NCBI GenBank assembly: GCA_004380135.1
Contig: QXCR01000125.1
Span: 23,704 to 87,703, forward strand
Direction of reading: 5' to 3'
Origin: Stemphylium vesicarium
Taxonomy: Eukaryota; Ascomycota; Dothideomycetes; Pleosporales; Pleosporaceae
Length of the DNA stretch: 64,000 bases
Below, piece after piece: positions 42,530-54,776 of the stretch (the first letter of the stretch is position 1; each line of letters begins with the position of its first letter). A program made the position numbers and the translations under genes. The notes below the pieces were generated by a model. It searched no databases, was not told the origin of the DNA, and saw nothing but the letters and a program-made list of their open reading frames with translations.

Positions 42530-43653
42530 TCAAGAAGCGGAAACGCCTTGTGACGAATCAGTGGCATGGGCGGAAACTGCTGCTTTGCCCTTTTCCGCGG
42601 CCTTCTTCTCGTCATCGCTGTAAAGACCGTGCTCGTAAATGTAGTCGACGACCTTGTCGGGAATGTAGTAACGGATGCTCTTACCGCGTTTGCGGAAGAG
42701 GCGGATCTTTGTGGACGAGACATCGTTCTGGATGAGTTGAGGAATCACACGAATGTTCTCCCTCCACTGTTGCAGCTGGACAAGCGCGTCGTCTGTTTGA
42801 CGTTAGTGGTTGTAAGAATGTGTATGAAGAATGGCATACCGATATCGGTACCGCTGCGCTCGAGAATAAAGGCGCCATAGTGACCTAGAATCCTGCTCAG
42901 ATCCTCACGAGCCCAGAGCCCAGGAGTGCTCATGGTCTGAATCAAGTCGGCGCCGGCGAGCAGCGCAACGTGAATGCGGCGCTTCTCGCCATTCTCAGGC
43001 GCAATGCCACCCATTACTTCATTGAGCTCGTAGTCGAAGTGGTCGAGCACCTTGACGGTTGGAAGATATTCCTTGTGTAGCGGCTCCCATGGATCAACAC
43101 CGATCCAAGTCGAACTGTCCTGAACGGCAATTCTTGTCATGTTGATTCGGTGTTGTGCAGAAGCCAGTCCGGCTTTCTTGTATGCATCGCCGACAGGACT
43201 GAAGAAGCCGCCTATAACTTCATAGTCGGTCTCGAACTCGCAGTAATCGGCCGCCTCTTCGAACATGCGTAAGTGCAGATTTGTGGGTGGTGAAAAAGAA
43301 CCGCATGATACCAGCACGAGGGGCTGCTTGTTGGGGTTGGAGAGGGTCTTCTTCAATCTCTCCTTGGGAAATGCGTAGTTGTCGAGCGACATGGCTTCCA
43401 CGTTGGGCACGCCGGCGTCGAGGAAAATATCGCGATTGGTCGTGGTGGACATGGTCGCGATGTGGGAGTTGGTGGGAGCGGACCGCGGGCGGATAGCGAG
43501 GGGTAACCGCCGACGAGGGGTGAGTAGCCGGCTATGGGTAGATGGGCGTGCTGGGTTGTGGAGGTGTTGGTGGGGTCGGGTGTTCGCGCTGACGGTTGGG
43601 CTATTGTGGATGAGTCTGAGAGGCGAGGTCAATTTTGGGCGGGAGAGGAACAT
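42530..43653 (-). CDS. nicotinamide/nicotinate mononucleotide adenylyltransferase
   Basis: Exons 42840-43653 and 42530-42792, with a 47-bp intron. The nucleotidyltransferase signature is SCGSFSPPTNLHLRMFE (GSFxPxxxxH) near the N-terminal third, then GVDPWEPLHKEYLPT, LLAGADLIQTM and, in exon 2, VSSTKIRLFRKRGKSIRYYI, the (I/V)SSTxxR motif of the family. The enzyme joins NMN or NaMN to ATP to form NAD or its acid precursor. Two starts are possible: ATG 43653 (358 aa), which adds 67 residues that are Arg/Ser/Pro-rich and poor in acid, like a mitochondrial presequence; or ATG 43452 (291 aa), the usual cytosolic/nuclear length. The short form is the conservative choice. Confidence 0.92.
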
Positions 43654-45256
43654 TTATGAATGAATGGCTTACGAATACTGCGATAAACGGGGTCTGCGGC
43701 ACCTGGGAGGCTACTGGCAGGCTAGGCGGTAGTGAGTAGTGAGTCGGTAGGAGCCTGGCTATGACGCGGGGCTGGTGTGGCGGCACGCGAAGATTACTAT
43801 TTGCAGGCGTAGGGCGGAACAAAGCACGCTATGCAATCTTTTGGGTTGATTTATGCAGAAAAACTGCAGGTTCACAGGACGAGCTGAGGGCGGATGAGGA
43901 GTTATCTTGTACCCTCTCCCACTCCCCTTCTAAGCGGCGGCGGCGGCCGTTGAGACAAACTCGCGCGGGCGGCGGGGCTACCAAGCTTCCAAGGTTCCTC
44001 GACTCTCCCTGCGACGGCTGATCTGGCCGTGTCTTGTGCCAAACTCCGGCGCTTCAGCCTTTCGGGGCTGCAGACCATGGTGCGTGAAACACTTTTTGCA
44101 CCCGAACATTCGCCAATAGGCAACCGAATTCTGCATGCTGCTAGCAAAGAGGGAGAAGCTCACGTGGGCGATGTCGGCATTTCCCCGACCCCACAGGGAG
44201 TGGTATTGGCCGGGATACCGTTACTGTGCCTTGTCATGAAATTAGTAGCCGTGGGTCGTGGGATGCAAATGCTGAACAATCAGTATGACTTGGCTTCGGG
44301 CCAGACACTGCTCGTCTCGGTCTCGCAACCGGCCGTGGACCTGTGACTGCCTGCGCTAGAGGCGTTGAACAATGGCTGATTAGGCATCCGGGTGACTTGA
44401 CAGCGTGTTGAGAAGATGACTTTGGCTCTGACATTGTTCGCGCATAATCTGTGAATAGGAAATGAAGTCTTGGTCATCTTGTGAGCGGCCGACCAGCTGG
44501 ACGAGTGACGGAAACAGCAGCCCGATCGACGAGACGACCTACCCACTGCTCCCGCTGCCTGGTTAGGCGCGATGGTCAATGAGCCGCAGGCCGGCCTTGC
44601 GATGCATCCAAACCTAGTTGGGATGGATAAGGCTGGGGGAGAGGTGCCGCGACGGCGGATATCTGGGTACTTCTACCCAACGTGGATAGCTCTTAGTTTG
44701 CATATCGCGATTAAAACAAGGAAATCATAGTAGTAGCCATCAATACTCCGCAATAAAAGGTCGAGATGTTCAAGTGAGCTTCTTCAGGGTGCAGGCGCCC
44801 TATCGATAACGGTCGCTAGTGAGGTCACGTAATTAGCTTCCTCCGACCTGGCATGGTGGATATGGAACCTCAAGTATTCGGCAGAGGCAGTGCAGTATTA
44901 CCATCTCTTTCTATACCCATCACCATACCCCGAGAGTAATACACTCGCTTTCTCTACCCCACCACAAGCATTCGCCTCGACAAGCAGTCCCTTTGTGTAT
45001 TTGCACCCACCGCACTCGCTTGAGCACACGCCTGATGGCGCGTCCTTGATGGCATCCAGAGGACCTCGTGAAAGGTAAATACCGCTCTACTCGACCCTTT
45101 ACCGCTGCAGCAACTTCGACTCCACGGTTCAACACCATCAACTGCTGCGGCCCCTCAACCTTTTCCCATTTTGCTTTACCGGTACAGACGTGCTGCAACC
45201 CTCCCTGGCCACAGTCTGAGCGCATCTCGATTTCACAAGCCTATAATCAGAATCTC
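43654..45256. other. divergent intergenic region
   Basis: 1.6 kb between the adenylyltransferase (minus) and HECT ligase (plus) genes. The ATG at 45068 in frame with the ligase begins leader-like sequence. No other gene supported. Confidence 0.4.
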
Positions 45257-48200
45257 ATGTCGTCCAGAGTCACTCGCTCGCAAAGGCGCCAATCCGGCAA
45301 CCCAAACAACGCCCCCAACGACACGTCGCCGCCTGCACTCGCCCCTCCGCCAGCCCTACCCACGTCCGCCACATCTCGCAAGAGGAAGACTGCTGCGCGA
45401 GACCAGAGCCCAGAGCAGCCCGAGAACGTAGAGGCAGCGCCCGCCCGCGGATCCCGCAGCAAGCGCCCCAAAACGGAACCTCAAGACCCTCCCACGCAAA
45501 CCAAAAGCCGCTCTAAGAAGGCCAAAGGCAAGGCCGCCGCCGCCGCCATGTCTTCGTCTGGGTCTGTGCCAAGCGCTCCACCGCAGGAAGAGCATGCGCT
45601 GACTGAAAACAGCCCTCCATCAGACCCCATCGAGGAGAAGACGACGCCGCAACCCTCAAAGCGCAGCAAAGGTGGTCGCAAGAGCGGAGGCGACAGCTCA
45701 CGGCGGCAACCGAAGCCCGCCAACCCCGAAGCCGACGCAGACACTCCTTCCACATCCCGCCGAAGCTCCCGAAAGTCGAACAAGGCAGAGGCCGATAGCG
45801 CCATGGATGATGCACCTGCTGCCAGGGCCGACGAGGAAGCGCGTCAGTCGGGCGGGGACCATACCAGCGACGACGACGATCAGGACCACAGCCACAGCCA
45901 CGGAGAGCACTACGATGAAGACGACGATGACGATGATGACGATGATCCCTTCACCAGCGGTTTCCTCGGTCGCAACCCGCACAGCCTCTCTGCTCTTAGG
46001 CAGCTGACAGGCATGATGGCAGGAACTACGCAGCGCCTGCGCGGTATCCTCGACCAATTGCGCTCGCCCGACGATTCCATTCAATTGATTGCCCTCAATG
46101 AGCTTTCAGAAGTTCTCCTCATCTCCACCGAGGACAATCTGGCCGGCCACTTTTCGCCCGACGCATACGTCAAGGAGCTCGTCAAGCTGATGCAGCCGAA
46201 CGAATTCACAATGGAAGAGAACCCGGAGATTATGCTGCTCGCCTGTCGATGCCTGGCCAACTTGATGGAAGCGCTCCCTCAAGCGACCGCCAACGTCGTC
46301 TACGGTGGCGCAGTCCCGGTCCTCTGCTCCAAGTTGCTTGAAATCAACTTCATCGATCTGGCCGAGCAATGTCTGAGCACACTAGAGAAGATCTCCATTG
46401 AATTCCCTGGAGTCATCGTGCGCGAGGGTGGCCTTACTGCTTGTCTCACATTCCTGGATTTCTTCGCAACCAGCACACAGCGAACTGCCGTTACAACCGC
46501 AGCCAATTGCTGCCGCAACATCCCAGAAGATTCCTTCCCGGTCGTGCGCGACGTGATGCCCATCTTGGAGAACATCCTGAACAACAACGACCAAAAGGTG
46601 GTGGAGCAAGGCTGCATCTGTGTATCTAGGATCGTCCAGAGCTTCAAGCAGCAGGAAAGCAAGCTCGAGGAGCTGGTCAGCCCAGGTCTTCTCAAGGCAA
46701 TTCTGCGCCTTCTCCTGCCGGGTAGCACCAACTTGATTGGACCCAGCATCCATACCATGTTCCTCCAGGTCCTTGCCTATACCGCCAAGGCTAGCCCACG
46801 CCTATCTGCCGAGCTGCTGAAGATGAATGTGGTAGACACGCTATATCAAATACTCACTGGCGTGTCACCTCCCAGCGGTACCGAAGACGTCGCAGCCAAG
46901 ATCGATTCCGTCGTCATCATGCAGGCTCTCATTCATCGGCCCAAGGATCAGGTGTTTGAAACTTTGAACGTCATTTGCGAGCTCCTACCTGATGTCCCGA
47001 CTGAGGGTCTGATGTACCTTGACGATCTCTTTGATGCCGGTTATCCAGGCGACGACCTTCTTCCCCTTTCTTCGACCAACAAAAACACGACCAATGAGAA
47101 GCGCGTAGAGTTTCTGGAGGACTGCAAGGCCGAGGTTAAGCGCTTCGCTGTAATCCTTCTGCCGACCTTGACGGACGCTTACTCCAGTACTGTCAATTTG
47201 AGTGTCCGACAGAAGGTTCTCACAGCACATCTCAAGATGCTGTCGAATCTCGACACCAACATTCTAGAAGAAGCCCTGCGACCTGTACCGTATGCCTCGC
47301 ACTTGGCGTCCATCTTCACCCAACAAGACCACCCATCCTTGGTCACTTACGCGCTACAGGCTGCTGAGCTGCTGCTTAAAAGACTGGAATCTATCTACCG
47401 GTATCAATTCTATCGCGAGGGTGTCATTTCAGAAATCTCCTCACTCGCAAATCGTCCCTGTAAGACATTAGACGCCCGATCTAAGGAGTCAAAGGTCGGT
47501 TCCGGGGCTAATGTAACAGCTCCAGGTGAGAGCACCGCCTCCTCTGTTGAACCAGAAGCCGAGCCAGACGTTGGTGAACCCAACCAGGACGTGGATGTAG
47601 AAATGCAGTCCGAAGACGAGGGAGACGAGGTGGATCTCGACGATGACCCAAACGCAAGCAGCCAAAATCGTGACGAAGATGATGATTCCGACTCTTCTTC
47701 ATCCTCAGATCAGCGCGAGCCTCCGCCGATGCCCAACATTGAAGACATCATCACTCTGCGCGCTAAGAAGTTCATTGAGGCACACGAAAAGGACAGCGAC
47801 AAGCCTACGCGCGACAAAGCATCCGCAGTACTGGATGACCTCAAGCTGCTTGCCACTAAGATCAAGTCTTGCGTTTCCGAGGGCAACACGGGGAATTGCA
47901 TGAACCTTTTCACACGCCTGGCGTCCTACTTCGAAGGCGACGCTCTCGAAAGCATCACGAGCTACGAGCTCAAGTCGTCCAAGATTGTAGACGTGCTATT
48001 GGAAGTGTTTTCAAGCCCTACGTCCTCGAAGGATGTCGACCCTAGGCCCATCTTCTTAGAAGCTTTCATGGGAGGTAGTAGTCGAAGCAAGATCAAGACT
48101 GCGAGCACTGCATCCCCAGCGACGCCGTTCAGCGTCTTGGTCCATAAGCTACAAGACCTTCTTAGTAGGTCCGAGCATTTTGACGTGATCACTGTCCATC

Positions 48201-50953
48201 AGAACATGTACGACAGCCGCGGGAGCGCAACGTCTATGCTGGCAAAGCAACTGAGGCTGAAGCTTGTCGCTGATGATGATTCGGGTATTCCAAGGACTTA
48301 CCGCAACATCATGGTGTCCATTCATGCCATTGCGACCTTCAAGGCTTTGGATGACTACCTCCGTCCTCGCATCAGTCTTGCGGATCGGCCGCGCCCTGCT
48401 AAGCCCAGGGACCCGTTTGCGCGTGACCACTTCGAAGCCATGTATGCTCAAGCTCTCGCTGAAGGACGTGCACCTCCACCTCCTCGTACACCGTCTGATA
48501 CTGCGAGCCGCGCCTCGAAAAAATCGTCGCGGAATAAGACAGCCACGGCAGATTCACCACAACCAGGCCCTAGCTCTACCCCACGGGAAAAGACGCGGCG
48601 GTCAAGCAGGCGTCAACAGGCGCAGAACCCTCCTCCGCCACCACCTCCAGCTATGCCTCCCTCCAACAGCAGTCAGGACCCTGTCGAATGCGCCGATGAA
48701 GCCCAACTCTCCGATCCCGATTCCATGGACGACGAGAGTGCGTTGAATGCTATAGTCGATGATTTGGAGGATGATCTTGATGAGGACATGCCCGACCCTT
48801 CTGCTGTGAGCGTGGAGGTCGCATCGACGGGACAGGCCACTGCGCGACAAGAGGATGGCACGAGGATCGCGACGCCTGTACAAAGTACATCGATGGCAAA
48901 GCCGCCTCCAGAGAACCGGACACCCGCTTCACGCCTGTCCGCTTTGTTACAGAGTTCTGCCATGAGGCAGAGCCTGGGTGGGGCAGCTAGTGCACTCTCC
49001 TATGCCGCCGCTGTTCAGTCAACTCCTCAGGACTGGCACATCGAGTTCAGCGTCAACGACCAGCCACTGTCGAATGAGACGACCATCTACCGGGCCGTCC
49101 ACTTCAACCGCTCACAGCCTTCAGATGGCCCGCAGCGTTCAGTCTGGAATGGAATCCATACGATCAAGTTCAAGCGGGTGCAGGGCCCTCCACCGAGCGA
49201 ATCGAGCTCTCTGACACCGCCTCCTGAGTCGAAATCAGATGCCTCGGGCATGCCAGCCTCTCTGGATCAACACCCGGTGACCTCTGGTATTTTACGGCTA
49301 CTCAGCATTCTTCACGGATTGAACTCACACCTCGACGATATCCTCTTGGCGAATAAGGAGCAAATTAAGCTAAACGCGGAGCCACTCTCTCAGTTTGTCA
49401 ACACCAAGCTCACCGCCAAACTCAACCGTCAGCTTGAAGAGCCTCTTGTTGTTGCCAGCAACTGTCTGCCTAGCTGGAGTGAAGACTTGGCTCGCTTCTA
49501 TCCATTCCTGTTCCCATTCGAAACTCGCCACCTTTTCCTGCAATCCACTTCGTTCGGCTATTCCCGATCAATGACGCGATGGCAAAATTCGCAGCCCACC
49601 AGCGATTCGCGAAATGACCGACACCGAGATGAGCGGCCCTTCCTGGGAAGACTCCAACGCCAAAAGGTCCGTATATCTAGGTCTCGGATCCTAGAGTCGG
49701 CGATGAAGGTCATGCAGTTGTACGGCCACTCCGCTAGTGTTTTGGAAGTGGAGTATTTCGAAGAAGTAGGAACTGGCTTGGGGCCGACGCTCGAGTTTTA
49801 CTCAACTGTTTCCCGGGAGTTCTCAAAGAAGAAGCTCAAGCTCTGGCGGGAAAACGAGTCCAACGATAATGACGAATACGCTTTCGGTAAGCGCGGGCTC
49901 TATCCCGCACCAATGAGCACAGAAGAGGCGAATTCAGAGAACGGCGAGAAGCGTCTGGAATTGTTCAAAGTGTTGGGAAAGTTCGTCGCCCGTTCCATGT
50001 TGGACTCTCGCATAATCGACGTCTCCTTCAACCCGACTTTCTTCCGCATCAGCGATGGTAGTAGCGCAGCTGTCGTGCCATCTCTTGGAGCTATCAAGAC
50101 TGTCGATGAGGGCCTAGCCAAATCTCTCGTGCTGCTCAAACAATTCGCCGACGCTAAGAAGGAAGTCGAGAATAGTGATATGGGCTCAGAAGAGAAGGCG
50201 GCAGCTCTTCGTGGTATTGTCATTCAAGATTGCACAGTAGACGATCTAGCTCTGGATTTCACTCTGCCCGGCTATGGCTCCATTGAGCTTATTGAGAATG
50301 GCGCCGATACACCTGTCACAATCGAGAATGTCGACACCTACGTTGACAAGGTCATCGATTTCACTTTGGGATCTGGCGTGCAGCGCCAGGCGAACGCGTT
50401 CCGTGATGGCTTTACAGAGGTCTTCCCATACTCGGCACTCAAAGCGTTCACTCCCGATGAGCTGGTGATGCTCTTTGGCAGGACGGATGAAGACTGGACC
50501 CTCGAGAGTAAGTTTCAGACATCCTTTCAAAAATGCATTCGCTAACCATACCTCAGCATTAATGGACTCTATCAAGGCAGACCATGGCTACAATCTTGAC
50601 AGCAAGAGCGTACGCAATTTGTTGGCTACGATGAGCGAGTTTGACGCGCAAGAGCGTCGAGACTTCTTGCAATTCATCACCGGTAGCCCCAAGCTCCCCA
50701 TCGGAGGTAAGATATTTGTAATGTTACATGAAGAATGTATGCTAACTCGTTCACAGGCTTCAAGGCCCTCACACCGATGTTCACAGTCGTTTGCAAACCC
50801 AGCGAACCGCCGTTCACATCCGACGACTACCTTCCCTCGGTCATGACATGCGTCAACTACCTCAAGATGCCCGACTACAGCAGCGTCGACATTTTACGCG
50901 AGAAGCTCAGCGTTGCCATTCGCGAGGGACAGGGTGCTTTCCACCTTTCCTAG
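45257..50953 (+). CDS. HECT E3 ubiquitin ligase, UFD4/TRIP12-like
   Basis: Three exons (45257-50507, 50557-50706, 50757-50953), 1,865 aa. The N-terminus is basic and disordered, then comes an Asp/Glu/His-rich stretch (about 210-235). A helical ARM-type region follows, starting LRQLTGMMAGTTQRLRGILDQL, which is characteristic of UFD4/TRIP12. The middle has acidic and Ser/Pro-rich linkers. The C-terminal HECT domain includes LEVEYFEEVGTGLGPTLEFY, KLFKVLGKF-like FKVLGKFVARSMLDSRIIDV, and the catalytic Cys in VMTCVNYLKMPDYSS (about residue 1832), ending FHLS. Family role: ubiquitin-fusion degradation and N-degron-linked chain extension. Start 45257 (MSSRVTRSQ) was preferred over 45068 because the latter adds Pro/Cys-rich leader sequence. 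Confidence 0.93.
45921..45947. repeat. (GAY)n trinucleotide run encoding poly-Asp
   Basis: A run of gac/gat/gaa codons in the ligase encodes DEDDDDDDDDD. Confidence 0.7.
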
Positions 50954-52190
50954 ATTGCGAACTCGAATGATCTGAAAGGAAGGAAGTGGAGAAAAGGTGC
51001 AATACCCTGGTTCCATGCTTTTCCTTGGGGCGTCGGGGAAACGTTTATATCCATGGGAATTCCGGATACAAAGGGCGTGTGTTTTTTCTCACTGAATGCA
51101 TAGAACAAACGCTTCTTATGACGTATATGCACACGGGGTTTTAGTATGCATTGCAGGTAGTTTTCATTTGGTTTTTTGTCTGGCTTGCGTGGGTGGCGTT
51201 CAGATGGGGGGTAATGTAGCTTTTCCAATAGTAGCCTGGACAGCGAAAGACAAATGTCTAGGCACTTAGAATCGCAGGCTTCTTCTATATCACTTGCCGT
51301 ACAGCGCCTAATCTAGCAGTATCGTGCGTGTTGACCCCATGTGCTTATTTATACTTTGATCCTCCATACAAATCGGAGATTCCGCCCAACGTTCAGACCC
51401 TTGACGCTCTGATCAACTCACATCCCCCCCTTTACCCCACCTATAATTTTAGCACGTTTGGGACCTTCGCCCTCCTACTTCCATCCTTCCTCCTCCGCAC
51501 ATCATAATCTTCACAATGGGTCAACGGGCCGATGCGTGTGAATAAGTACGCCGCATCGGCATAGCAAAAAAAAACCCCCGGCGTCTCGGTTAAAAGTGTA
51601 AAAGTGAAGATCGAGACTTTGATGAACGAATGCGATTTATCCGTAAAACGCAATGGACGCCTGATGCTAAGCATGGTTTTGTTGCATGTGCGCGTGCATT
51701 GCTGTTATGAGAGATATTTTTTGTTCATGTTCATGAGATGGAAGGGGATCTGACTCGGTTTGCTCCGAGAGGGTTGCTTTTGCGCGCTGTGCGCTGCGCG
51801 CGTGTTCGACGATACGGTGAGGGAAGGAGACGGGTTTATAAGATGAGGTGGTCTTGCCTTGATTAGCGCGACTTCCTTTCCCAGTGTTTCTTGAGTACGT
51901 CTTTTTGCGACCCTTTTCTACTTTCTTTCATTCTTCTCATCGTCGTTGTTTTCTCTGATTATCGTGCTTTTTTTTTTAGTCAATCAGGGGGAAGTTGCAT
52001 TGATAGCCTTTTGATTTTCGTTTTAGAGAGAGAGGAGGATAGGAGGGACGGGGACAGGGACAGACTCTGTTCATTGCTTGTGAGCCTGCCTTTGGCACAA
52101 AATTCCGCCTCATCCATCGACCTACCGGCTCTCAACTTCCAAACATACCGGACCTCAATTTCGAACCACAACACTCCTCACATCAACAAA
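50954..52190. other. intergenic
   Basis: 3' flank of the HECT gene and promoter/leader of the next gene. Poly-T and CT-rich runs lie near 51890-51990. The plus frame open from 51891 is leader sequence in frame with the 52191 ORF but starts poorly. Confidence 0.4.
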
Positions 52191-52646
52191 ATGTCACACC
52201 CACCACCACCACCACCACCATCGCCTTTTACGTCACCTCACAAGTCCTCACCCCTCCTACCCCGCGGCGGCTCCATCTTCGAAGACGCGTCCCAGAAACG
52301 GGGTTTCATCGTCGTAATCATACTCTCCCTGCTCGCGACCTTTGGCATGTTCGGCCTCATAATCACACTCGTGATCCTGAAAAACAAGCGCGACCGGCGG
52401 AGAAAAGCCGCCAAAATGACAGCAGACAAAGGGTCCATGTGGCCCGGCGCGGCGAAGAAAAAGACGGGTGGCAGGTACCAGAAGTTGGAGGATGATGAGA
52501 GGGATGGCGTGTGGAGTGCGGATATGGAGATGGAGATGGATGAGAGGGGGGGCAATGCCGCGTATAGTGGGAGTGGGTATGGGGTTAGTGTTGGGGTAGG
52601 GAGTGGGGGACGGGATGGACGGGAGGCTTATAGGCCGGTGGGCTGA
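52191..52646 (+). CDS. small Pro-rich single-pass membrane protein
   Basis: 151 aa from ATG 52191 (atcaacaaaatg context). The N-terminus is MSHPPPPPPPSPF, then residues about 47-70 form a membrane span (FIVVIILSLLATFGMFGLIITLVIL) followed by a strongly basic stop-transfer (KNKRDRRRKAAK) and a cytosolic-type Gly/Asp/Met-rich tail. Topology is likely N-out. No catalytic domain; comparable small membrane proteins are common in ascomycetes with unknown role. Confidence 0.65.
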   Translation: MSHPPPPPPPSPFTSPHKSSPLLPRGGSIFEDASQKRGFIVVIILSLLATFGMFGLIITLVILKNKRDRRRKAAKMTADKGSMWPGAAKKKTGGRYQKLEDDERDGVWSADMEMEMDERGGNAAYSGSGYGVSVGVGSGGRDGREAYRPVG

Positions 52647-53118
52647 GGGGTATTGAATGGTGATGGGAGGGTGGGGGTGGGGTGTGAGGCTGACCTTGTG
52701 GGGTATATAGGTTCATATACCACATCCATCTGAGCAACCTTCACCACCGTCGCCCGGGGATGATGCGTGAGAGACGAAGCGCATCCTCTGCCAGTTCTAC
52801 CCGTAATTTGCCATACGAGACTCAAAATGAGGCGGAAGTGAATTCTTCGCCAGTTGTTACCAGATATCGGCTTTTCTTTGCTCTTTCCTTCACCTTTTCA
52901 CTTTCTCTTTTTTGTCAGCAAACGGATAGATGGAATGGATCAAAACACAGTCTCACGACCAGAGTCTTCTCTCATACTATATACCACATACGCATACACA
53001 ACTGAACCCTCGCTCTCAACCTCCCACACCCGACCGCTTCACCGCTGCCTCATCTGCAGATACAGAACTGCCCCGATATCAATAACACCGAGACCAACAC
53101 CAACGAAATCCCGCAACC
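52647..53118. other. intergenic
   Basis: 472 bp without a supported gene. Low-complexity CT-rich leader near 52870-52915. Confidence 0.35.
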
Positions 53119-53986
53119 ATGCCTCCAGCCGAACCCCAAAGCCCCTCCGCTCGCCATCTTAGCAGTAAAACTAGATCCACAAAGGTGCGCCGCCCGCAAA
53201 GTAAACTGCCGGAAAGGTTCGGCGCATCAAACTGCCGGTCAAAGCACTAGCAAAAATTACACAGCCAAAACCTCAAGCAATGACAATAGCCGAAGCACGA
53301 GAATACATCACCAATCTCTCTATCGACCCCGCGCAGAACGTCACCGAGCTACGCATTGTACTGGAAAAATGCGCGAGGCCGCGCACTGCGGAGATGCGGG
53401 TGCGTGATCCGGCCAAGGAAGAGATTTTTTGCACGGCGAAGCGGGATAGGGAGGGAGAGGGAGGGAAAGTGTGAAGGATGGATATACGGGGAGGAAAAGA
53501 TAAGGGCAAGGCGACGGAGAAAAGCGAGACAGTTGATGATTTCGAGCATGCGTATGCGCATGCGACGGGTGCAACACCACATCGAAGTCGAAGTCGAAGT
53601 CGATCTCTTCCGAACACGAACACTCCAGCAGAACATCCACGTCCTGGACTTACAGATCCTGATCCCAGCACAACGACTACAACCACCACCGCCAAACACA
53701 CCCACGCCCACACATCTAGGTCCCCATCCGTATCCATTCCCTCCTCCCCCATAAAACCTACATCCTCCACGAAACCCTCTTCAAACCCATCCCAACAACC
53801 CACGCCCTCGCCATCTGCAACACATGCAGCGTAGCACAACAAACTCTACGCTACCTCGCTGCGGAAATCGGGGCGAGACCGGTTCATTATGTTCCTGAGG
53901 GGAAGAAGAGGGCGGTTAGGACAGTGAGGAAGGTTGTTCCTTATCGTCGGGCTGGGGATGAGTGGGGTAAAAGAGGTATCCCTTGA
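53119..53986 (+). CDS. hypothetical spliced gene, model uncertain
   Basis: Exon 1 (53119-53184, MPPAEPQSPSARHLSSKTRS) joins in phase to an exon starting at 53265 (KPQAMTIAEAREYITNLSID), which is open to 53474. A C-terminal exon is seen from about 53721 to the stop at 53986: HKTYILHETLFKPIPTTHAL, AICNTCSVAQQTLRYLAAEI, then a basic tail with KKRAVRTVRKVVPYRRAG. How the middle joins is unclear: a donor at 53402 (GTGCGT) and the ctag acceptor before 53721 are phase-compatible, but the region between also looks partly coding (Ser/Arg and Thr/Pro repeats). The CxxC (CNTC) is the only motif of note. No family recognised. Confidence 0.4.
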
Positions 53987-54173
53987 GTGATGATATTTCG
54001 TCTTCGGAAATTTATTCTACTTTCTTGATTGTTTGGATTTCTGATAAACGTACATGGCTTCTCGCTAGCATGATCTTGTACCCAAGCGACACCGCAGTTG
54101 CCTCAGTGCAGCAGTATCGTCACTTCTAATACCCCTCCTTTCGCAACGCCAACGCCCCACCTCAACACCCAAA

Positions 54174-54776
54174 TTACGACCCACCATCCCTCTCCGCCAA
54201 CATCTCCTCGATATGCCTATTGAGCCAATACTTCCTCAATGTCTGCACCGGCATATCCTTCGCCCCCTTAATCTCGCCCCTACACTCTCCCGTCTTGCAC
54301 AGACACTCAAAAGGCTGCGCCATACTCCACTCGGTACTCGGGTAGAAAAATGTCAACTCATCACCCTCTTTCAACCCCTCTCCGATCTCGCCAACCCTAA
54401 TCTCCCACCTCTGCATGTCAAACACCAGGCTGGGTTTGCAGCTATGGTTGATGTACACCAAATCGCAGTTCAGCTCAATGTGCAGGTCGCGCCCGGCTTG
54501 CACCGACGAGTATGCAACGGTAGCGGGTGTGGGGTTGGTTATGCGGGCGAAGACGGCTCCGGGGGGAAGGTTGACGAGGGAGACGGAGCGGCTGGTGAAG
54601 GAACCCGGGTTGTGTTCTACGCGCATAAGACGGGTGAGGTCGGGCGTGACCCAGGCGGGAACCTGAGATCCCGTGTTCGACGACGGTGTTATGATGGGTT
54701 TGGTGGAGGATTTTCCGTTGATGTGGGGGTTTGCGGCAGCCGCAGGAGGGGTCGAAGTGACGGCTGAAGGAGACAT
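54174..54776 (-). CDS. small SET-domain protein
   Basis: Single exon, 200 aa. After a Pro/Ser/Thr-rich N-terminus, the C-half has the SET hallmarks: CDLVYINHSCKPSLVFD (the NHSCxP motif that lines the AdoMet and lysine site), GDELTFFYPSTEW (the ELTFxY motif), and a post-SET-like PFECLCKTGECRG with closely spaced cysteines. The first half of a classical SET domain (GxG AdoMet motif) is not evident, so it is a short variant that may methylate a non-histone target or be inactive. Start is ATG 54776. Confidence 0.7.
   Translation of the reverse strand: MSPSAVTSTPPAAAANPHINGKSSTKPIITPSSNTGSQVPAWVTPDLTRLMRVEHNPGSFTSRSVSLVNLPPGAVFARITNPTPATVAYSSVQAGRDLHIELNCDLVYINHSCKPSLVFDMQRWEIRVGEIGEGLKEGDELTFFYPSTEWSMAQPFECLCKTGECRGEIKGAKDMPVQTLRKYWLNRHIEEMLAERDGGS

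Noticed and set aside
45068..45256. 63-residue N-terminal extension of the HECT ligase
   Set aside because: In frame but Cys/Pro-rich with leader-like composition; the start at 45257 gives a typical basic N-terminus.
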